64,000 bases of DNA from Alligator mississippiensis (GCF_030867095.1 NC_081824.1:123698162-123762161); one strand, 5' to 3'; counted from the stretch's first letter, positions 1 to 13,139 are shown. Program-made: numbers and translations. Notes: a model not told the origin generated them from the letters alone.

Positions 1-1624
1 GATACTGTGAGGACAAGTTTTTTAATAATTATGAGGTGCTCAGATGCAATAGATGGATGCTATGGCTTTAAATAAATACATTCACATTACTTCCCCTGAC
101 ACCTAATAGCAGTAAGGAGGAAAGAACACATCACTGGGCTGGCTTAATGTTCATTATGTATGTAGACATGTGTATATATGTGCTTACATATCTAGATATA
201 AATATATATCAGAAAGAAAGAGGATCAACCCATCAACAGTTGGTAGGGGTGAAGTGAACTAGTGTGTAATTCCAGCTAATTGAGATATCTTGTATCCTCT
301 ATATGTATGTACACAAGAGAGGAAAAGAGGAGTTTACATTAAAGAGGAAGTGTTAATTTTTTCAAAGAGCATTACACTCTCCTATCGATTAAAAACTGTT
401 ATCTCTAGCTCTTGTGTGTTGTGGCATTTTAGGCCATTGTTTAGATCATAGGATATTTCTTCCTCCCTTTAATCGTACAATAATAATTAATGAGCTGTCT
501 CTGGCTGCCTTGGACTACATCCTGTGCATCACTGTGTCTCAACTAATAGTAATAATTTCTTATTTGTAAAAGAGAAAGTGCTACCAGCACTCTGCTCACT
601 CAAGGATTCTAATTTATTATACACCCTGTTCTGATATCCTGCTGCTCTTTATGGATTATACTGCCTTGGTATAATCCTTCAGATGACACATAAATATTCC
701 CCCACTGACTGTACTGTATCTCAAAAGTTTTCTCAAAAGATCGGTTAAATAATTATACTGCCCCTTGTTTTACAAGTTTGTTCTCTGGTCTTCTTACACA
801 AAGACAGCTGCATTATGACTACAGTTGTGCTACAAGTGTTGCTGACTGCTATTGTAGAGATTTTTAGATATGTCGATATCAGTTTCTCGGATGAGCACTT
901 TGGCAAGGATTTTAAATGTAATGGAAAGTATGCACTTCCTTAATATTTTTTCGTTTCTCCAAACCTTCAATCTCAGAGTGTTTTACATGCCTCTGAGAAG
1001 CAGGAAGGCAATGGAGATGGATTACATCATTCTCTCTAACATGCAGCAGCTGTTTACTAGCACATAGCTACATGAGAGTGTGGAACAGAAAGTGAAGGAT
1101 CATACCATATCTGATGGAAACTGCAGAAAGAAATTTGAAAAATCCACTTGTAATTTCCCAGATTGGACTTTGGTCAGGACACTGGAACTAAAAATATAGG
1201 AATGGCCCCACACAATCAGAACAATGGTCCATCTGGTCCGTTGTCTTGTCTCTGACAGTGATCAGTACCAGATGCTTGAGAAAAATGTATAAAATCCTGT
1301 TAGTGAAAGGACAGCAGGATGCCCAGAAGGGATGTTAACATCCCAGGATTTAACACTCTTGCTCTTGGAAAAAAGGGTCATGGGATTGTATCCTTAATGA
1401 ACATTAGTACTCAGGATTTCAGTTTTCTTTCTTATTTAAGCACTAGCACTTCCAGTCACTAGCACCATTCTGGAGCTTTATCCAGTAATGGCTGGGATGG
1501 GACAGAGCTAGCTATTGAAGCACATCAGCAGTTCTGCCTTATTTAGGGGTCTGCCATAGTCTGTAATTTAAGCACTGCATTCAGAGCTCATTAAATTTTA
1601 CCTTGCACACTCTAATGTGAGGAT

Positions 1625-1760
1625 GTTAAGGCACATGTTGGATGCATAAGGCCCGTGGGATGGATCTGGCCAATGGAGCCATTTCATCCAGCCTGAGGGG
1701 CTCTTGGAGGGGCTGGGAATTCAGAGGTGAGGCCAGCCACTGAATTCTAGGGACAGAGGC
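1625..1760. mobile_element. hAT-like non-autonomous fragment
   Basis: The block around 1648-1680 (aaggcccgtgggatggatct, then ggcc) has the wording typical of non-autonomous hAT elements in sauropsid genomes. It lies in a locally GC-rich patch. No terminal inverted repeats or target duplication could be placed, so this is a tentative fragment. Confidence 0.25.
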
Positions 1761-4700
1761 CTGTTGGAGCCACATATCATTAGTTGTGGGGCAAGCAATA
1801 CCTGTATTATTATATTAACCTTAGCAGCTCACCATCACCACCTGCTCCATTGCCAGAGGTGGATACACAAGGAGCCCCCGGTTCCAGATCCAGTGCAGGG
1901 GCCAATGGGTTTGCCACCCCTGATCTGATCACAGCACAACTCCAATGTCTTCATACTGCTGGACCCTGGTGTCCATTTGTTAAGAGGATTCTGTACATTT
2001 ATCTATTGCATGTGAAGAAATACCAGCTGTATGTAATAAGACAATGCAAACTGAAGAAAACAGATTCAGGTTGCAAGCGTTTGATAGATTTTAGGGGCTC
2101 AGGAACACAGACCAGGGCATTAGAAGCATTAGTCACTGGCCTCTCACAGTTTCAAAGTTCTGTTTCCTGCATTTCTGCCTGCCTCCCACCTTGCTTATTG
2201 CTAATGAAACATTGCACATTTTAGAGCCTCACATTGCATCAGTGGACATGTACTTACTATCACCACAAAACAGTCATGATATTACTTATTGATTCCCGCA
2301 GAATGCTCTGAAGCATTTTGTTCTGGGAAGGACCCAGATTTCACAGCCCCCTCCTTCCCCACTCCACAATCAATCTGTTGATACTGTTTGGACAAAAGAT
2401 TTACTTCCTATATCAAAGCCACTAAGCTCCATCACTTTATTTATATATGCTACTTATTAAGAGAGTGCTGAATGCCTGTCATAATTAAGTCTTTTTAGGA
2501 CAGAGATGGGGTGACTTGATGGGGTTTCCATAGGAAAATAATCTTTCATCTTTAACCTCTAGTTTTAAATCAAATCTAGTTAGAAATCAGTCTTTTGCTG
2601 GCTTCTCACTGGCTCATGTAGAATCATCACAGTGATCACCATCCAGCTCCTAGTGGACAGGTGATCACATTACAAGGACCACGCTCAAAACTTCAGCCTT
2701 CCAGAGAGTCTCAAGGGAGCCAGTAGGCTCTAGAGTGAACTTCTCACTTAGATTTGGGGAGGTTTTTTCAGGTGAAAATTTGAGTCACATGGGTGCAGAA
2801 CTGTAGTTATTGTTCCTGTCCTATGGAAGGGAGATGTTAGTATTCAGGGATATCCATTTAGTGCTTTTTAAAAAACACTAACATTCACTTGAAAATGCAG
2901 TTTGGGGAGGGGGAAAGAAAGCTAAGCAACTTGCTGATGGAAATAGAGTTAAAACCAGAAGCACTTAGTGCTTGGAAGATAAAACATATAATCAGGCTTT
3001 CAGCACTGAGCATTTAAATTTCTTAAAAAGACTATTACAGAGCTCATTCTTAATGTACTTGATTTGCATAAAACCTTTTCTTCCAAGTACCTGTTGCAGA
3101 ATTAAACTAAAAAGGGGAAGTATAGTCCCCCATCAAATGTCATTTTGTTATGCAGACGTTACAGATGTGCCTGTTTGTAACACGATTTTCCAGTCTAACA
3201 TTTCATTAGGGACGTATACATATATACAATGAAAGGGATGGGGAGCATTTTTAAAATACTCTTTGAACAGGCATTACTGAATTTTCATTTTAAGAGTATA
3301 TCTTAGTACAATTCAATTTCAGAAGGTATTACAGGGGTTAAGAGAAGTTATTCACCTGTAGCTTTCAGGAGAGTTTATTGCAGTGCGCGCTAACAACGCC
3401 ATTCCAAAAAGTCACTCTTTAAAAACATGTATTGGGAGGGGTTTTTTCTTCTGTGTTTAACTTTTCTAAGTGATTTCTTTATCAAATTTGATTGTAAAAT
3501 GCCTGAAAACTCAGCCTGCATTCTGAGAGTCAAGCTTATCTTTTTCCTCCATGTCATGCAGTGTTACAGAAATGAAGGTGATGCAAATCCACTTGCCTTC
3601 ACTTATACCAGTGCACTCCTATGCCCTGAGTGACACCTGTACAATCTCTAGGCCTTCAGATGGTTGGCATAGATGTAACCTTGGGGAACAACTCTATGGA
3701 TAATGCACAAGATGTGATGGGACCTGCAGTTCACTCTCCCATAGAGAGGAGTACTGGCTCTTTGGAGTTTGCAGGAATACAAAGCAGTACAAGCTTATTT
3801 TTATCACTAAGTTAAAAGAATTCTGAATACACAGATGAAACAGAGCTGAGTAAGACTGTGGCATTCATTTTTGCTTTGCCAGTTTTCAGGGTATACTACT
3901 CTTTCAGGTTCATTACTCTCCATGTAAATAAAGTCTTAGTTCACAACTTGATCATTTTAACTTAACATCCCAAAAACGCGATATTGAATTTTTTTTGCTA
4001 GCTTGTTCAGTTGCTTATTATTTAAGTGACAACAAGGTGCTGGGAGCCACAGAAAAAAGTGAGAGACATAGTGTCCACTAGGTTACAGACTAGAAGCACA
4101 GCAAAAATGATAGAGGCACAAATAGGTGTTAACGACCAGAGCAGTTGTTATTTTCTTCTTAATGCATGCATTTCACAGTGCTTCTAGCTTAGGAGGTAGC
4201 CTTGGTAGAACTGTGTTTTTAAGGACTGATTTGAATAAAGGAAACATTGGTTATCTTTCAGGCACATTGGGAGATTCAGATATGTAGGCTCAAGTCTACA
4301 TTACTGACTGGTCAGTGTAGCTGTACTAGTTAAAGGTCTGAAGAGGTGTGATTCTTTCAGTGTCATAGCTGTGCTGGTAGAAGCCCCTAACATAGATTCT
4401 CCTGTGTATACAAAACTGTACTTTTACTGGTATCGGTAGTTGTAGTGTGGGTGGAATGAGCTATATTGGTAAAACATAGCTTTGCTCATACACATTTTAT
4501 CTGTACTAAAAGTGTTTCCTCAGTACAATATAGCAGCATTCCTGTAAGTTACAAAACCCTCTTGGCACAGATGGCCTCTTGGTTCATGGAGGGTGATGAA
4601 GAATCTATCATTTCCCCCAGTAAGTTGCTTCTATAATTATTTACCCTCACTATTAAAAACTTGCACCTTAGTATTTGAAGCTTCCTATTACCTGAACCTT

Positions 4701-5442
4701 CTCACCCTTTGTTCCCTTTAAAAGAAAGCTTAGGGAGACATGTGGCAACTAGGGTAAGAAATTTTGTGCTTCTGTTCTCACTCTTGCATGTATTTTGTGA
4801 ATAAGTAAAGGATTTTGGTCCCAGAAATGTCAAATCAGGCAGCTTTCACCAGCTAATTTTTAATGATTTTTAGCAAATTATGTCAAGGACAGTGAGTGAG
4901 GCAGTTTCCCCTCTGAGCAGCCAATCACAAAATGACCTTAGATGTATTTGGAGAGCTGAGGGTACAAACATACTGACTTTTCACAGCTTCCTTAGTCCGG
5001 ATAGGTCTGACACCAAGACCTTTGAATCCTGCTTGCCATTATCAGATCAGATCCAAACTTGATCAAAGTTCCAGTCTGAATCAGATCCAGTATACAGACT
5101 GAATATTAACCCTATTGCTGCTTGGCATAATTAAATAGAAACATGTCTGTTTACAAGATGTCATAATTTAAAATTAAGCCTATTACAATGTTTGGAATAG
5201 GGAGATTGCAATTTTTTTAGCATAAGTATTTTTGCATTTTAATCATGTAATAGGACACTTTTGACTTAAAAAGCACACTTTCAGCTAATAATGCAACACA
5301 TTACTAGTGTTGCAAATCAAACTTAAGTTTTCCATAATGTTATAAGGATTCAGGATACACCTAGAAATAGATTTCTGTGAGGTTTGTGTTTAATTTTGAT
5401 TACACTGTGCTTTGGTACCATTTTGTACATAGCCTGTTTGTT

Positions 5443-5495
5443 AGGGGCTGGAAGGGACCTTACAGATAATCAGGTCCAGCCCCCCTGCACTTCAC
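5443..5495 (-). mobile_element. CR1 LINE 3'-end fragment
   Basis: The segment aggggctggaagggacctta followed by a cca/gcccccctgc block is the reverse complement of the conserved CR1 3' UTR end (aggtcccttccagcccc in the sense direction). Only about 50 bp is preserved, and the terminal ATTCTATGA-type tail is not recognisable. Confidence 0.7.
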
Positions 5496-5722
5496 TGGTA
5501 TCAGTTAGTTTCTTTTTTGTTTTGTTAGTCTTTCAAAAAACTGCAGAGGAGATCATTTAAAAAAACACCCTATGAAAAAATGCACAGCTATAAAAATTGG
5601 TCAGGGAACTGTAGTGTTGTACAGTAACTGAAATGTTAATTATCATTGGTTTTTAATTGACAAGTTAATGGATTGCCATGTTCAAACATTGTCATATTGA
5701 CAACTTGCATGTAGTCTCAATT

Positions 5723-6183
5723 AGGAACAGAAATTACACATGAACTGGTGTAAGTGAATGGAAACCGGTCAAATCTGTAACACAACAGAAGTTCAGTACA
5801 AATAAACTGTTTTCAAAATGCCTGAAACCAATTTAAGATAAGCCTGGATGGATATAGTATCAGACTTAACTGATTTAGGTTCAGTCAGTTTATTGAATTT
5901 CTTTCCCAGATCCTCTCCAGATTCAAGTTAACTCACATTACCCCAGCATCCCATGATGCTTTGCACCTCCCTGCAAACTCTCCCTTTCAGGGTGGGTGGG
6001 CTAGCCATGGTCCAAGCTGTCTGGTCCAGCCAAGCAGGGAGGCATGCTCTAGCAACCCCAGCTTCTGGCCTGGGCCACTGCAGACACATGGCTGCATTTC
6101 TAGAATCAAAATTAAATGTCTGTTCACTTGCTTATCGGTTCAATCTATGCAGTTTAGATTAACCTGTGAAGACTAAATGGATT
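5723..6183 (+). repeat. ~460-bp interspersed repeat, copy 1
   Basis: This block aligns along its length with the reverse complement of 38729-39195. Shared landmarks in order are acagaaattacacat near the left end, a gaagttcagt segment, gacttaactgattta, gatgctttgcacct, ggtgggctagc, gcttctggcctgggccactg, and taacctgtgaa near the right end. Similar length and co-terminal ends suggest a discrete mobile element rather than a chance duplication. It could be a MITE-like element, but the ends show only weak mutual inversion. The overlapping open frames at 5953-6176 lie inside the repeat and are not genes. Confidence 0.75.
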
Positions 6184-7169
6184 GAGTCTCAAGCTTTTTG
6201 ACTGTGTACTTAGTCTTGCAGATGTCAGTGGAAAAAAAACAGTTTATAAATTCTATTTCAATCAGGTGTATCAGGTATAATTAAGACTGGGTGAACAGAT
6301 CACATAGAACATATAACCTGCACAATATCAAGGTGTTTTTTGAACCAAACGTGTCTGCTGATTTGTGCTTCCTAAGCATGCTAGTCAGCCTGGGCACTTG
6401 GTGTTCACATAGCTCTAACCATACTAGTTTAGCAGAGGCACATAGCAAGGGATCAGCACCTAGTTCTAATGATGTTTCATAGCAGATCCAAAACCTCCAA
6501 GTGAATCTCCAGGGGTTGGTTTGCTGCCAACCTCTGTTAATGGACTCTGAAGATATTGCTCAGTTAATAGACCTTTCAACTACTAGTGGGCGCCACTATA
6601 ACAAACCACATGTAAAACATACATGCATTCCCTTGATGGTGATTTATGCTGTTTAAAGGGATGGGGGTGGAACAAGCTGTTAAAAAGATGAAGAAATTGA
6701 AAGCTCTCCTAACTGCTGTATTATCCACCTGACATTCTCTAAATGCCAGTCATTAATTACTAATGTATTGAAAATAAGTACAGTTATCCAATTCAGATTA
6801 TGTTACATCTGTGAGGAGGAGAATTTTTTCACGAGTTTAGCATTCCCCATCCAAATCATTCCCTTTTTCCACTGTTGTTAAAAAGCAGGGCTCCAAAGCA
6901 CTGTTCTATTTTATCTCAATTAGGTCTGTTTCCCCAAAAGATATTTCTAAGATGTGTCCTTCCTACTTTAAACCTAGGGTTAAGATTGAGTTTACTTTGT
7001 GACTATTAAATTTCAAATTCAGCGTTCAATCTGCCTCTTCCATGGAGGTCAACCAACAAAAGCTGCATATAAATATCCAATGGCAGAATGTGTACATAGA
7101 CAATATCATACTTACCCAATTGCTGAGCCACTAGTGAGAAAAGATAGAAACTGGTTTCTGATGTAGACT

Positions 7170-7330
7170 GCCCCTGAAATCTTTTCACTTTGCAACCTTT
7201 CACTGAGCTCAGTGGGAGATTCATGTGCAGATTCTTGGCAAGGGACAAATCCTCAGCTGATATAAACTCCATTAAAGTCAAGGGTGTCACACAAGTTGAT
7301 AACTTGCCCCCAAATCTGCCCTGCAATATA
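7170..7330. repeat. Possible ancient amniote interspersed repeat
   Basis: Contains cctcagctgatataaactcc followed by attaaagtcaaggg. This resembles the widespread amniote repeat wording in which a CAGCTG-type block precedes a CCATTGAAGTCAATGG-type core. The match is short and made from memory. Confidence 0.3.
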
Positions 7331-8347
7331 TGTTAAAGCATTTTTCTACAGCTCAAAGCATGAATTTAAAATCTGATCTGCTCAGGACCCAGAGGCTGCC
7401 CCCAAATTAGCCCAACTGTAAATTAGTTCAGACTATGGAGTCAAAATGGCCTGACATGATGCTAGCCTCACGCTTCCCTTGTGTACTGTTGGCCACTAAA
7501 ACTGCTATGCCTTGACTACACTGGCCAATGGGCTGGTGGACTTGTGTGGACACTTAGACAGGAGGTTCGGTGGAAAGGCAAAGGAATGCACTTTTTCACT
7601 CTGATGTTGATTGGATGAGGAGACCTTTTTAAAAGGTGCAACCCAAGGAGACATGAAAAAAATAAGGATTTTTTCCCCCTCTAAATAAAGGCAGGTGACT
7701 CATATATGTTCTTAGAGCAGTGGTTTTAGTGCCCTTCACATGAAGATCTAAAAACATCTTTTCTTCCAAAGATTAACAAATGGAGACTTACGATACATCT
7801 GCAAGGAGGATATTGTTCCCATTTCTCAGGTGGTGTGACTGAAAAACAGAGATACTTGGGTTGACATTTCCTCAGACTGAGACATGCTTAAGGCTAATTT
7901 TCAAAAATGCTAATCCCATGCAGCTCTGCTGCTGCTCACAACCTCTGAAATTCAGGTCCTAAAAGCCTAACAATGCAATGGGCACACACAACAACTGTGC
8001 AATACCAGAAGCAAAACCCAGGTCCCATAATTCTGGGTTCTGACCCTTAATTTCAAAATAATCCGTCCATGCAGTTTGAAGGCAAAATAAAATGTATGTT
8101 CTCTCTGCTTCTTCCAACTCTGCCCTCAGCAATTAACTATCAAAGAGACAGATTTAAGAAGGGGTTATTGATCTGCTTTCTAAGCTCACAGTTTTGCTTC
8201 TTCTCATACCCACAAAGAGTTTATCTCTAAATTTAATTTTCTTGCCAGAAATCTTTCCTGTTAGGTTTTCTGTTGTAGAGCAAGTGCTGAAATGCAGTGA
8301 GAATCATTTGTATCACCTGCCTTTTTCCTGTTGTTTTGTTTTTTTAG

Positions 8348-8463
8348 CATACAACAGTTTTGCCCTTTGTATTAATCGAGATGAGAACAGCACATCATCA
8401 GTATCCCAGCAGGAGCAGTGGACTGGCTGCAGTATGCACCTTCTCCATTGGCTATATTTTATG
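8348..8463 (+). CDS. AIG1: AIG1 internal coding exon (presumed catalytic His exon)
   Basis: AIG1 is a multipass ER-type membrane enzyme. Family members AIG1 and ADTRP hydrolyse fatty-acid esters of hydroxy fatty acids using a Thr/His pair. The exon is 116 nt: 38 codons plus TG, flanked by ttttttag and gtaagg. It reads [20 protein letters not shown], then [18 protein letters not shown], and the split codon TG|G gives Trp. This matches human AIG1 from His134 to Trp172 almost residue for residue (I>V, S>A, T>A, I>V and V>I differences). The first codon, CAT, corresponds to human His134, the proposed catalytic histidine. Two hydrophobic stretches (TTVLPFVLI and [14 protein letters not shown]) match parts of membrane helices. 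The start is a splice acceptor, not an ATG. An open frame continuing past the donor is intronic read-through. The paralogue ADTRP is excluded by [11 protein letters not shown]. Confidence 0.95.
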
Positions 8464-9158
8464 GTAAGGACTGTACATGCTGTGTTTTCATATTGTATTG
8501 GGGTTTTGTACTGCTAAATTTGGGCACATATTTCATTATGGATATAATCACTAACAGATTCACACTGCATGCTTCGTTTGGTCCAAGACCTGGGCTTTGT
8601 CTGGTTTCCCCAGATGCTTATATTTTTAGAAAGTATATGCCAAACCTCACACAACAGGAATTTGTTGAACAATCCCATGTAAGCAGTGGTCTTTCCAAGG
8701 CTACATTTTTCAATCTTTTTTCAAGATAAATGTTTTTCTTGGACCCTGATTTTATTGCTTAGGGTTTTTTGTTCTATCAAACTAAATTGAGAGTAGTCAA
8801 ATGATTTCCTGCAACAACATTTTAAGCTCCACCAGAAAAGATAGAACATAGATTTCAGTTCCTGGCTTCTTGCTATTAAATTGATTACAGAATTATTACA
8901 AACAACTTGCAATTTATTTTGATATATGCAAATATTTTGGGGGAAACTAAATTTTAAAAATGACCTTTCATTAGCAACACTGACCTCTACTTTTATGACC
9001 ACGTTCCCATTCAAATGTCTGCCTTATCTGACAGAACATTGTATTCATTGACTTTGTTTTCACAATGCCTTTTTTAGTCCTTCTGGCATTTCAGTTTTTT
9101 CATTAAAACCTTTGTTTTAATAACAAGCTTCTTCCATACTATATTTTGTATATACGTC

Positions 9159-9200
9159 TGTGTGTGTGTGTGTGTGTGTGTTTGTGTGAGTGTGTGTTGC
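9159..9200. repeat. (TG)n microsatellite
   Basis: An almost uninterrupted TG dinucleotide run within the AIG1 intron, broken by a few T and A substitutions toward its right end. Confidence 0.95.
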
Positions 9201-9510
9201 ATGCACACATACTCCCTATATTCTACCACAGAGAAAGGTTGCTATGCTGTAAAGCCTCTGAAGGAAGGGTCAGAATATACATATATCCCTTCTGGTGGTC
9301 CATTGTGACCCCATCCTTTACAATTCTTCAGAAGCACATCTGTCTTTTCCTATGGTAGAATGAAAAACTGGATACAGCTCTTTCCAAACTACAAAATGCT
9401 GCTTTATCCAGCAACCAAGGGGATTACTATAGAAAAACACAACAGGCCAGGAAGTGTGACTTCTACACCATTGTCTGCCCCTACCGGCTGGGGAAAGAAA
9501 GAATGCTCTA

Positions 9511-9558
9511 CATATTCACACATATTCACACATACACATACGCATATTCACACATACT
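9511..9558. repeat. Short tandem repeat, catattcaca unit
   Basis: Tandem decamer-like units (catattcaca, catattcaca, catacacata, cgcatattca) form a degenerate CA-rich minisatellite. Confidence 0.8.
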
Positions 9559-10384
9559 GAATAGTCATACCACAGCCAAAATGAAAGCTGAAAAGGAATT
9601 CACTGCTCCAGGAGGTCTGAGTCACATGCCATGGGTAACTATAAAAATAGCTAATTTTTGCTTAATTTGCTTAATTTTTTGACCAAGAATAACCTTTGTA
9701 ATTGTGCTTGATAAAATAAGGTTAATTGCATCTCAAGCATAAGAGCATAATATGATTGCACCATAAGAAAGGAAGAACTTTTTTCACCTCCATGCAATAA
9801 AGTGCAACTGGCTAGGTTATAAGGGATATGTTTTATCTTTGAAATGGTACAGAGGGGCAGGATACAAGACTTATTGGACCAATGTTTTGATCTAGCATGG
9901 CAGTTTGTCTTTATTAAAAGTCATGCAATGGAAAATTTTTCTTCAGGAATGGAAAAGTTGAAACAATCCAGTTTTGTAAGAAGAAATAAAATCAATTGGT
10001 ATCTTAACATCTTTTTAAGCCGATGTTACGAAATCAGTATGAAGAGAATTGTTCCAAATGTTTGTTTTTCCCCTCCAGTGACTTCCAAACATAAATTGAT
10101 GCTGACTCAAGCTGCTAGGGGTGGTCTTGAAGTTACTACACCATCACATCACACACTTTATATCAGTTGTTGTCATTACGTTTGGAAGTATAAATACTAT
10201 AATAGCACAGCGCACATGCATCCGAAACACTGCTCAGCTTATTTCAAACAACAAGAACAGTACAGAGGGTTTAATGTTGCCAAAGGATGGGCATCTGCCT
10301 CCTGCTTCTCAAAAGGAGATGATCTGGACATAAAACACAGGGAGAAACTGAGTCTGCATAAGGAGAGAAATTTGCCATTACATC

Positions 10385-10700
10385 ACTCCTTCCTAGCAGC
10401 TATTCTCAGTATTATTGATCATGAGGTGTTCATGGCTTACCTGCCAGGAGTGGCTAGGGTGGCTCTCACGTGGTCCCATTTCTTCCTTGATGAGCATTCC
10501 CACAGGGTGAGTTGAGGCAATTGCTCATCCTCTCTAAGGACACTCCTGTGGGATTCTGCAGAGTTGCATTTTGTTTCTCCTCCTGTTTATCATCTGTAAT
10601 GGTCTGCTGGGAGGCTTTGTGAGGAAGCATGTCCTGAGGTGTGCCACCAGCCAGCTGGTAAGCAGTAGTTGTATGCCTCTCAAGTGTCCAAGGCAGCAAA
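10385..10700 (+). pseudogene. Degenerate non-LTR retrotransposon RT fragment
   Basis: Translation from about 10391 gives LAAILSIIDHEVFMAYLPG followed by VARVALTWSHFFLDEHSHRV. This resembles the LINE reverse-transcriptase pattern SAAFDTIDHxILL...GxxGxALxWFxSYLxxRxQxV around catalytic motif A, with the first Asp degraded. Further on, a shifted frame gives a VPQGSVLSPLLF-like region near 10550-10600. It lies in frame at the C-terminal end of a 223-codon open frame (9844-10515), whose first part I do not recognise. The RT clade is uncertain (L2- or Jockey-like). It is a relic, not a gene. Confidence 0.5.
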
Positions 10701-12461
10701 TGCTATTGAAGGCTTTACTGGAATGAAGATCAGGGCTTGGTGGTTTTAACTCAATCCAAATTGAAGAGAGGATAGAAGACTGGAGGAAGCAGCCAGAAAT
10801 TATGGCAAGGGTTATATTGGCCCCTTTTATTGAAGGTATGCCTGTTCATTTTAACTAGATCTCCTAAATAGAGCCTTGCTTGCATTCCCAGATGCTGTTA
10901 AGTGACTGCATAGAAGTGCTGAGAAGGAGTGCTTTCATTCATTTCAGGTGGCTGTAGTCATTTAATCCAGATATGGCTCTTGCTACCATGATCCATCCAT
11001 TTGTCACTTGAAGGTTAGTGTAATGCATTCTATCTGAACCTCCCCCTGGAAAACTGAATAAATGGAGAAAGGAACACCATGCTCCTTAAGAAGTGTCTCT
11101 TGCTTACCAGGGCATAACACCATTACCCTCTGACCTGGTTTGACTGTCTGTGAATTTCTGAGTAGGCCTTGTCATGTTATTTTTAACTTACAAAGCTTGT
11201 TATCAGCCTGAGAGACTTTCTTCCTGTGCCACCCAGCCACTTTTGCAATCAAGAGGCACACTGAAGCCAGAGCTGCTTCAGTACAAATCAGAGAGCGTGG
11301 CTGGCAAAATGGGCTCTGTGCTCTGCACTCAAATTCTGTAGTCCCCATCTTTGCCTGAAATAGTCTGTGGCCCACTACAAAGCTTTCTTTGAAGGAAAAA
11401 GAATATTGGTTAGTTTTCATGTGGGTCATTTAACCCAGATGCTGGCATGGGTGCTTTATAATAGATACTTTATTGATTGAAGAAATATGCAATTACATGA
11501 GTAACAAGCAAAGCCAAAGACAGGAGCATGTGACTAAGTTACTTAGTGCTCACTAAGAATTATGCACAGGTTCATGTCTCCTCGAAAACTGTGAGGCTCT
11601 CTGTCTTTGTTTTCCACCAAAGCAAGCACTTAAATGGCTAAGGCTCACTTTTCCCCTGTCTGCAGAAGCTAACCCTAGCACTTTAATTAAACTTTCTGAT
11701 ACCCAGGCATTGCATTCGTTCACATTTGCCCTGGGCACAACAGCCCTTGTGTTGCCAGCTGTACACCTTATATGGATTTTTCAGGCTAAAGGCCAGGGGA
11801 TGATGTGGTAAAGGCCAATTTGCTTGATTTAGAATGAGCTTGAAAAGGTCATCATTTTTAATGGATTGTTTAATCTGTTTAATATTGAGAAAATTCACAA
11901 CTATGCCAGTGCTACCAAAAAACACTGCCAGTGGGTCTAGGTGGTTGATTGTCAATGTAAATAAAACAGCCAGAAATGTTTTGCAACAATGATCATGTGG
12001 GAACTAACATTTGAGCCAGATGTGTCCCTAAAAATACAAATAGGTGTAGTTCAAAGAGCTTTTTGTTCCTTTTGCCCTGAGCTGTGTGTGATATTAAATG
12101 TCCATTCCCAAGAATCCAACTCCACTTCTTTGGTCTGGGAACAAAATACCTGATCATTCTTGGTCCCACGTGGATAAGAAGGGGAGTTACACCTACATAT
12201 GCTGGGGCTGAATTTGATCCATTCTTTTGTTACTTCATAAAATAATTCAGGCAGTGCAGTTACATCAGAAATCCCATTTAGAATGCAATTTCCTTTTAGG
12301 TGACTTTAGGGAGGTCTGTTCATTTGATGAAGGGAAGATGGAGAGTTAAAATAGTGTAGTACATTGTGTGATCACTACGTGCTTTTAAGGAAAAATAAAA
12401 ACTCCTGGGCAATTTGGGAGGGTGGTAGTAAATCCATCTATGCTCAGTCTTCTTAAACAGT

Positions 12462-12590
12462 TCATAGAATCATAGAAGTAGGTTCGGAAGGGACCTTGTA
12501 GATCTTCAAGTCCGACCCCCTGCCTGGGCAGGAGGAAAACTGGGCTCAAATGACCCCAGTCAGATAGGCATCAAGCTGCTTCTGATGATG
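12462..12590 (-). mobile_element. CR1 LINE 3'-end fragment
   Basis: The left end carries the CR1 tail in antisense (tcatagaatcatagaagtag), followed by aagggaccttgtagatcttc and the gaccccctgcctgggcagga block. The remainder is antisense 3' UTR and the last codons of ORF2. The element is 5'-truncated at about 12590. Confidence 0.9.
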
Positions 12591-12834
12591 AAAAGGAAAA
12601 TCTGAATTGACTTTCTGTTACCATAGATATCCTACATGTTTTCATGCACCACATTGCACGCAGGCACGCGCACACACACATGCATCCACAGAGCCTCCTG
12701 TTAATGTATTAGGCTCATATACTGAGCCTCCTGTAATGTATACTCATATACTGAAAGTATATTTATTTTTCCAATCTTTTCCACAGATAACTTGTATTCT
12801 TCTTCTTCTTCTTCACATTACTATAGACATAGGA

Positions 12835-12851
12835 CCCCCCCCCCCCCCCCC
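12835..12851. repeat. Poly-C tract (17 C)
   Basis: An uninterrupted run of 17 cytosines. The G-rich strand could form a quadruplex, and the exact length is prone to sequencing error. Confidence 0.95.
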
Positions 12852-13139
12852 AGTCATGGACCAGGACTCCATTTTGCTACCCCTTGTACAAATACAAAAC
12901 ACCCAAATGGTTTCTGTTCTGAAGAGTTTACAAGCTATGTATAAGACAAGAGAAGTGATAGTTTTAGATCACTGGGTCCAAACCTGGCAGCATCAGTGGT
13001 GTGGGAGTTAACGCAGCTGTTGCTCACTTCACCACTGATATGCATTGCCAATGGGGCTCTGTAGCTGGAAATGTAGCAATGGGCCTCATCCCAAAACTCC
13101 TAGCTACTCTAGAGTTACACTGGTGAAACGCTTCTGTGA

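Larger units (their letters stand above)
1..8347 (+). other. AIG1: AIG1 intron (5' boundary outside window)
   Basis: This stretch precedes the first AIG1 exon seen in the window, so it is inferred to be intron. It ends in a good acceptor: a pyrimidine-rich run (cctttttcctgttgttttg, then seven t) followed by ag at 8346-8347. I looked for the preceding AIG1 exon (the one ending in the GWLNHGM-like segment) and did not see it, so it should lie upstream. Apart from the repeats listed separately (1625-1760, 5443-5495, 5723-6183, 7170-7330), I recognise nothing. The short open frames here have no coding character. Confidence 0.75.

Noticed and set aside
5953..6176. Two overlapping open frames resembling one at 38738-38923
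   Set aside because: The similarity comes from both lying in copies of the same interspersed repeat, not from protein conservation.
8464..8517. Extension of the AIG1 exon beyond 8463
   Set aside because: The open frame 8418-8729 is in a different reading frame from AIG1 and the donor gtaagg at 8464 joins cleanly with the exon at 24687.
9844..10515. 223-codon open frame as a host gene
   Set aside because: It lies inside an AIG1 intron and only its end resembles anything, namely decayed LINE RT. No evidence of a host gene.
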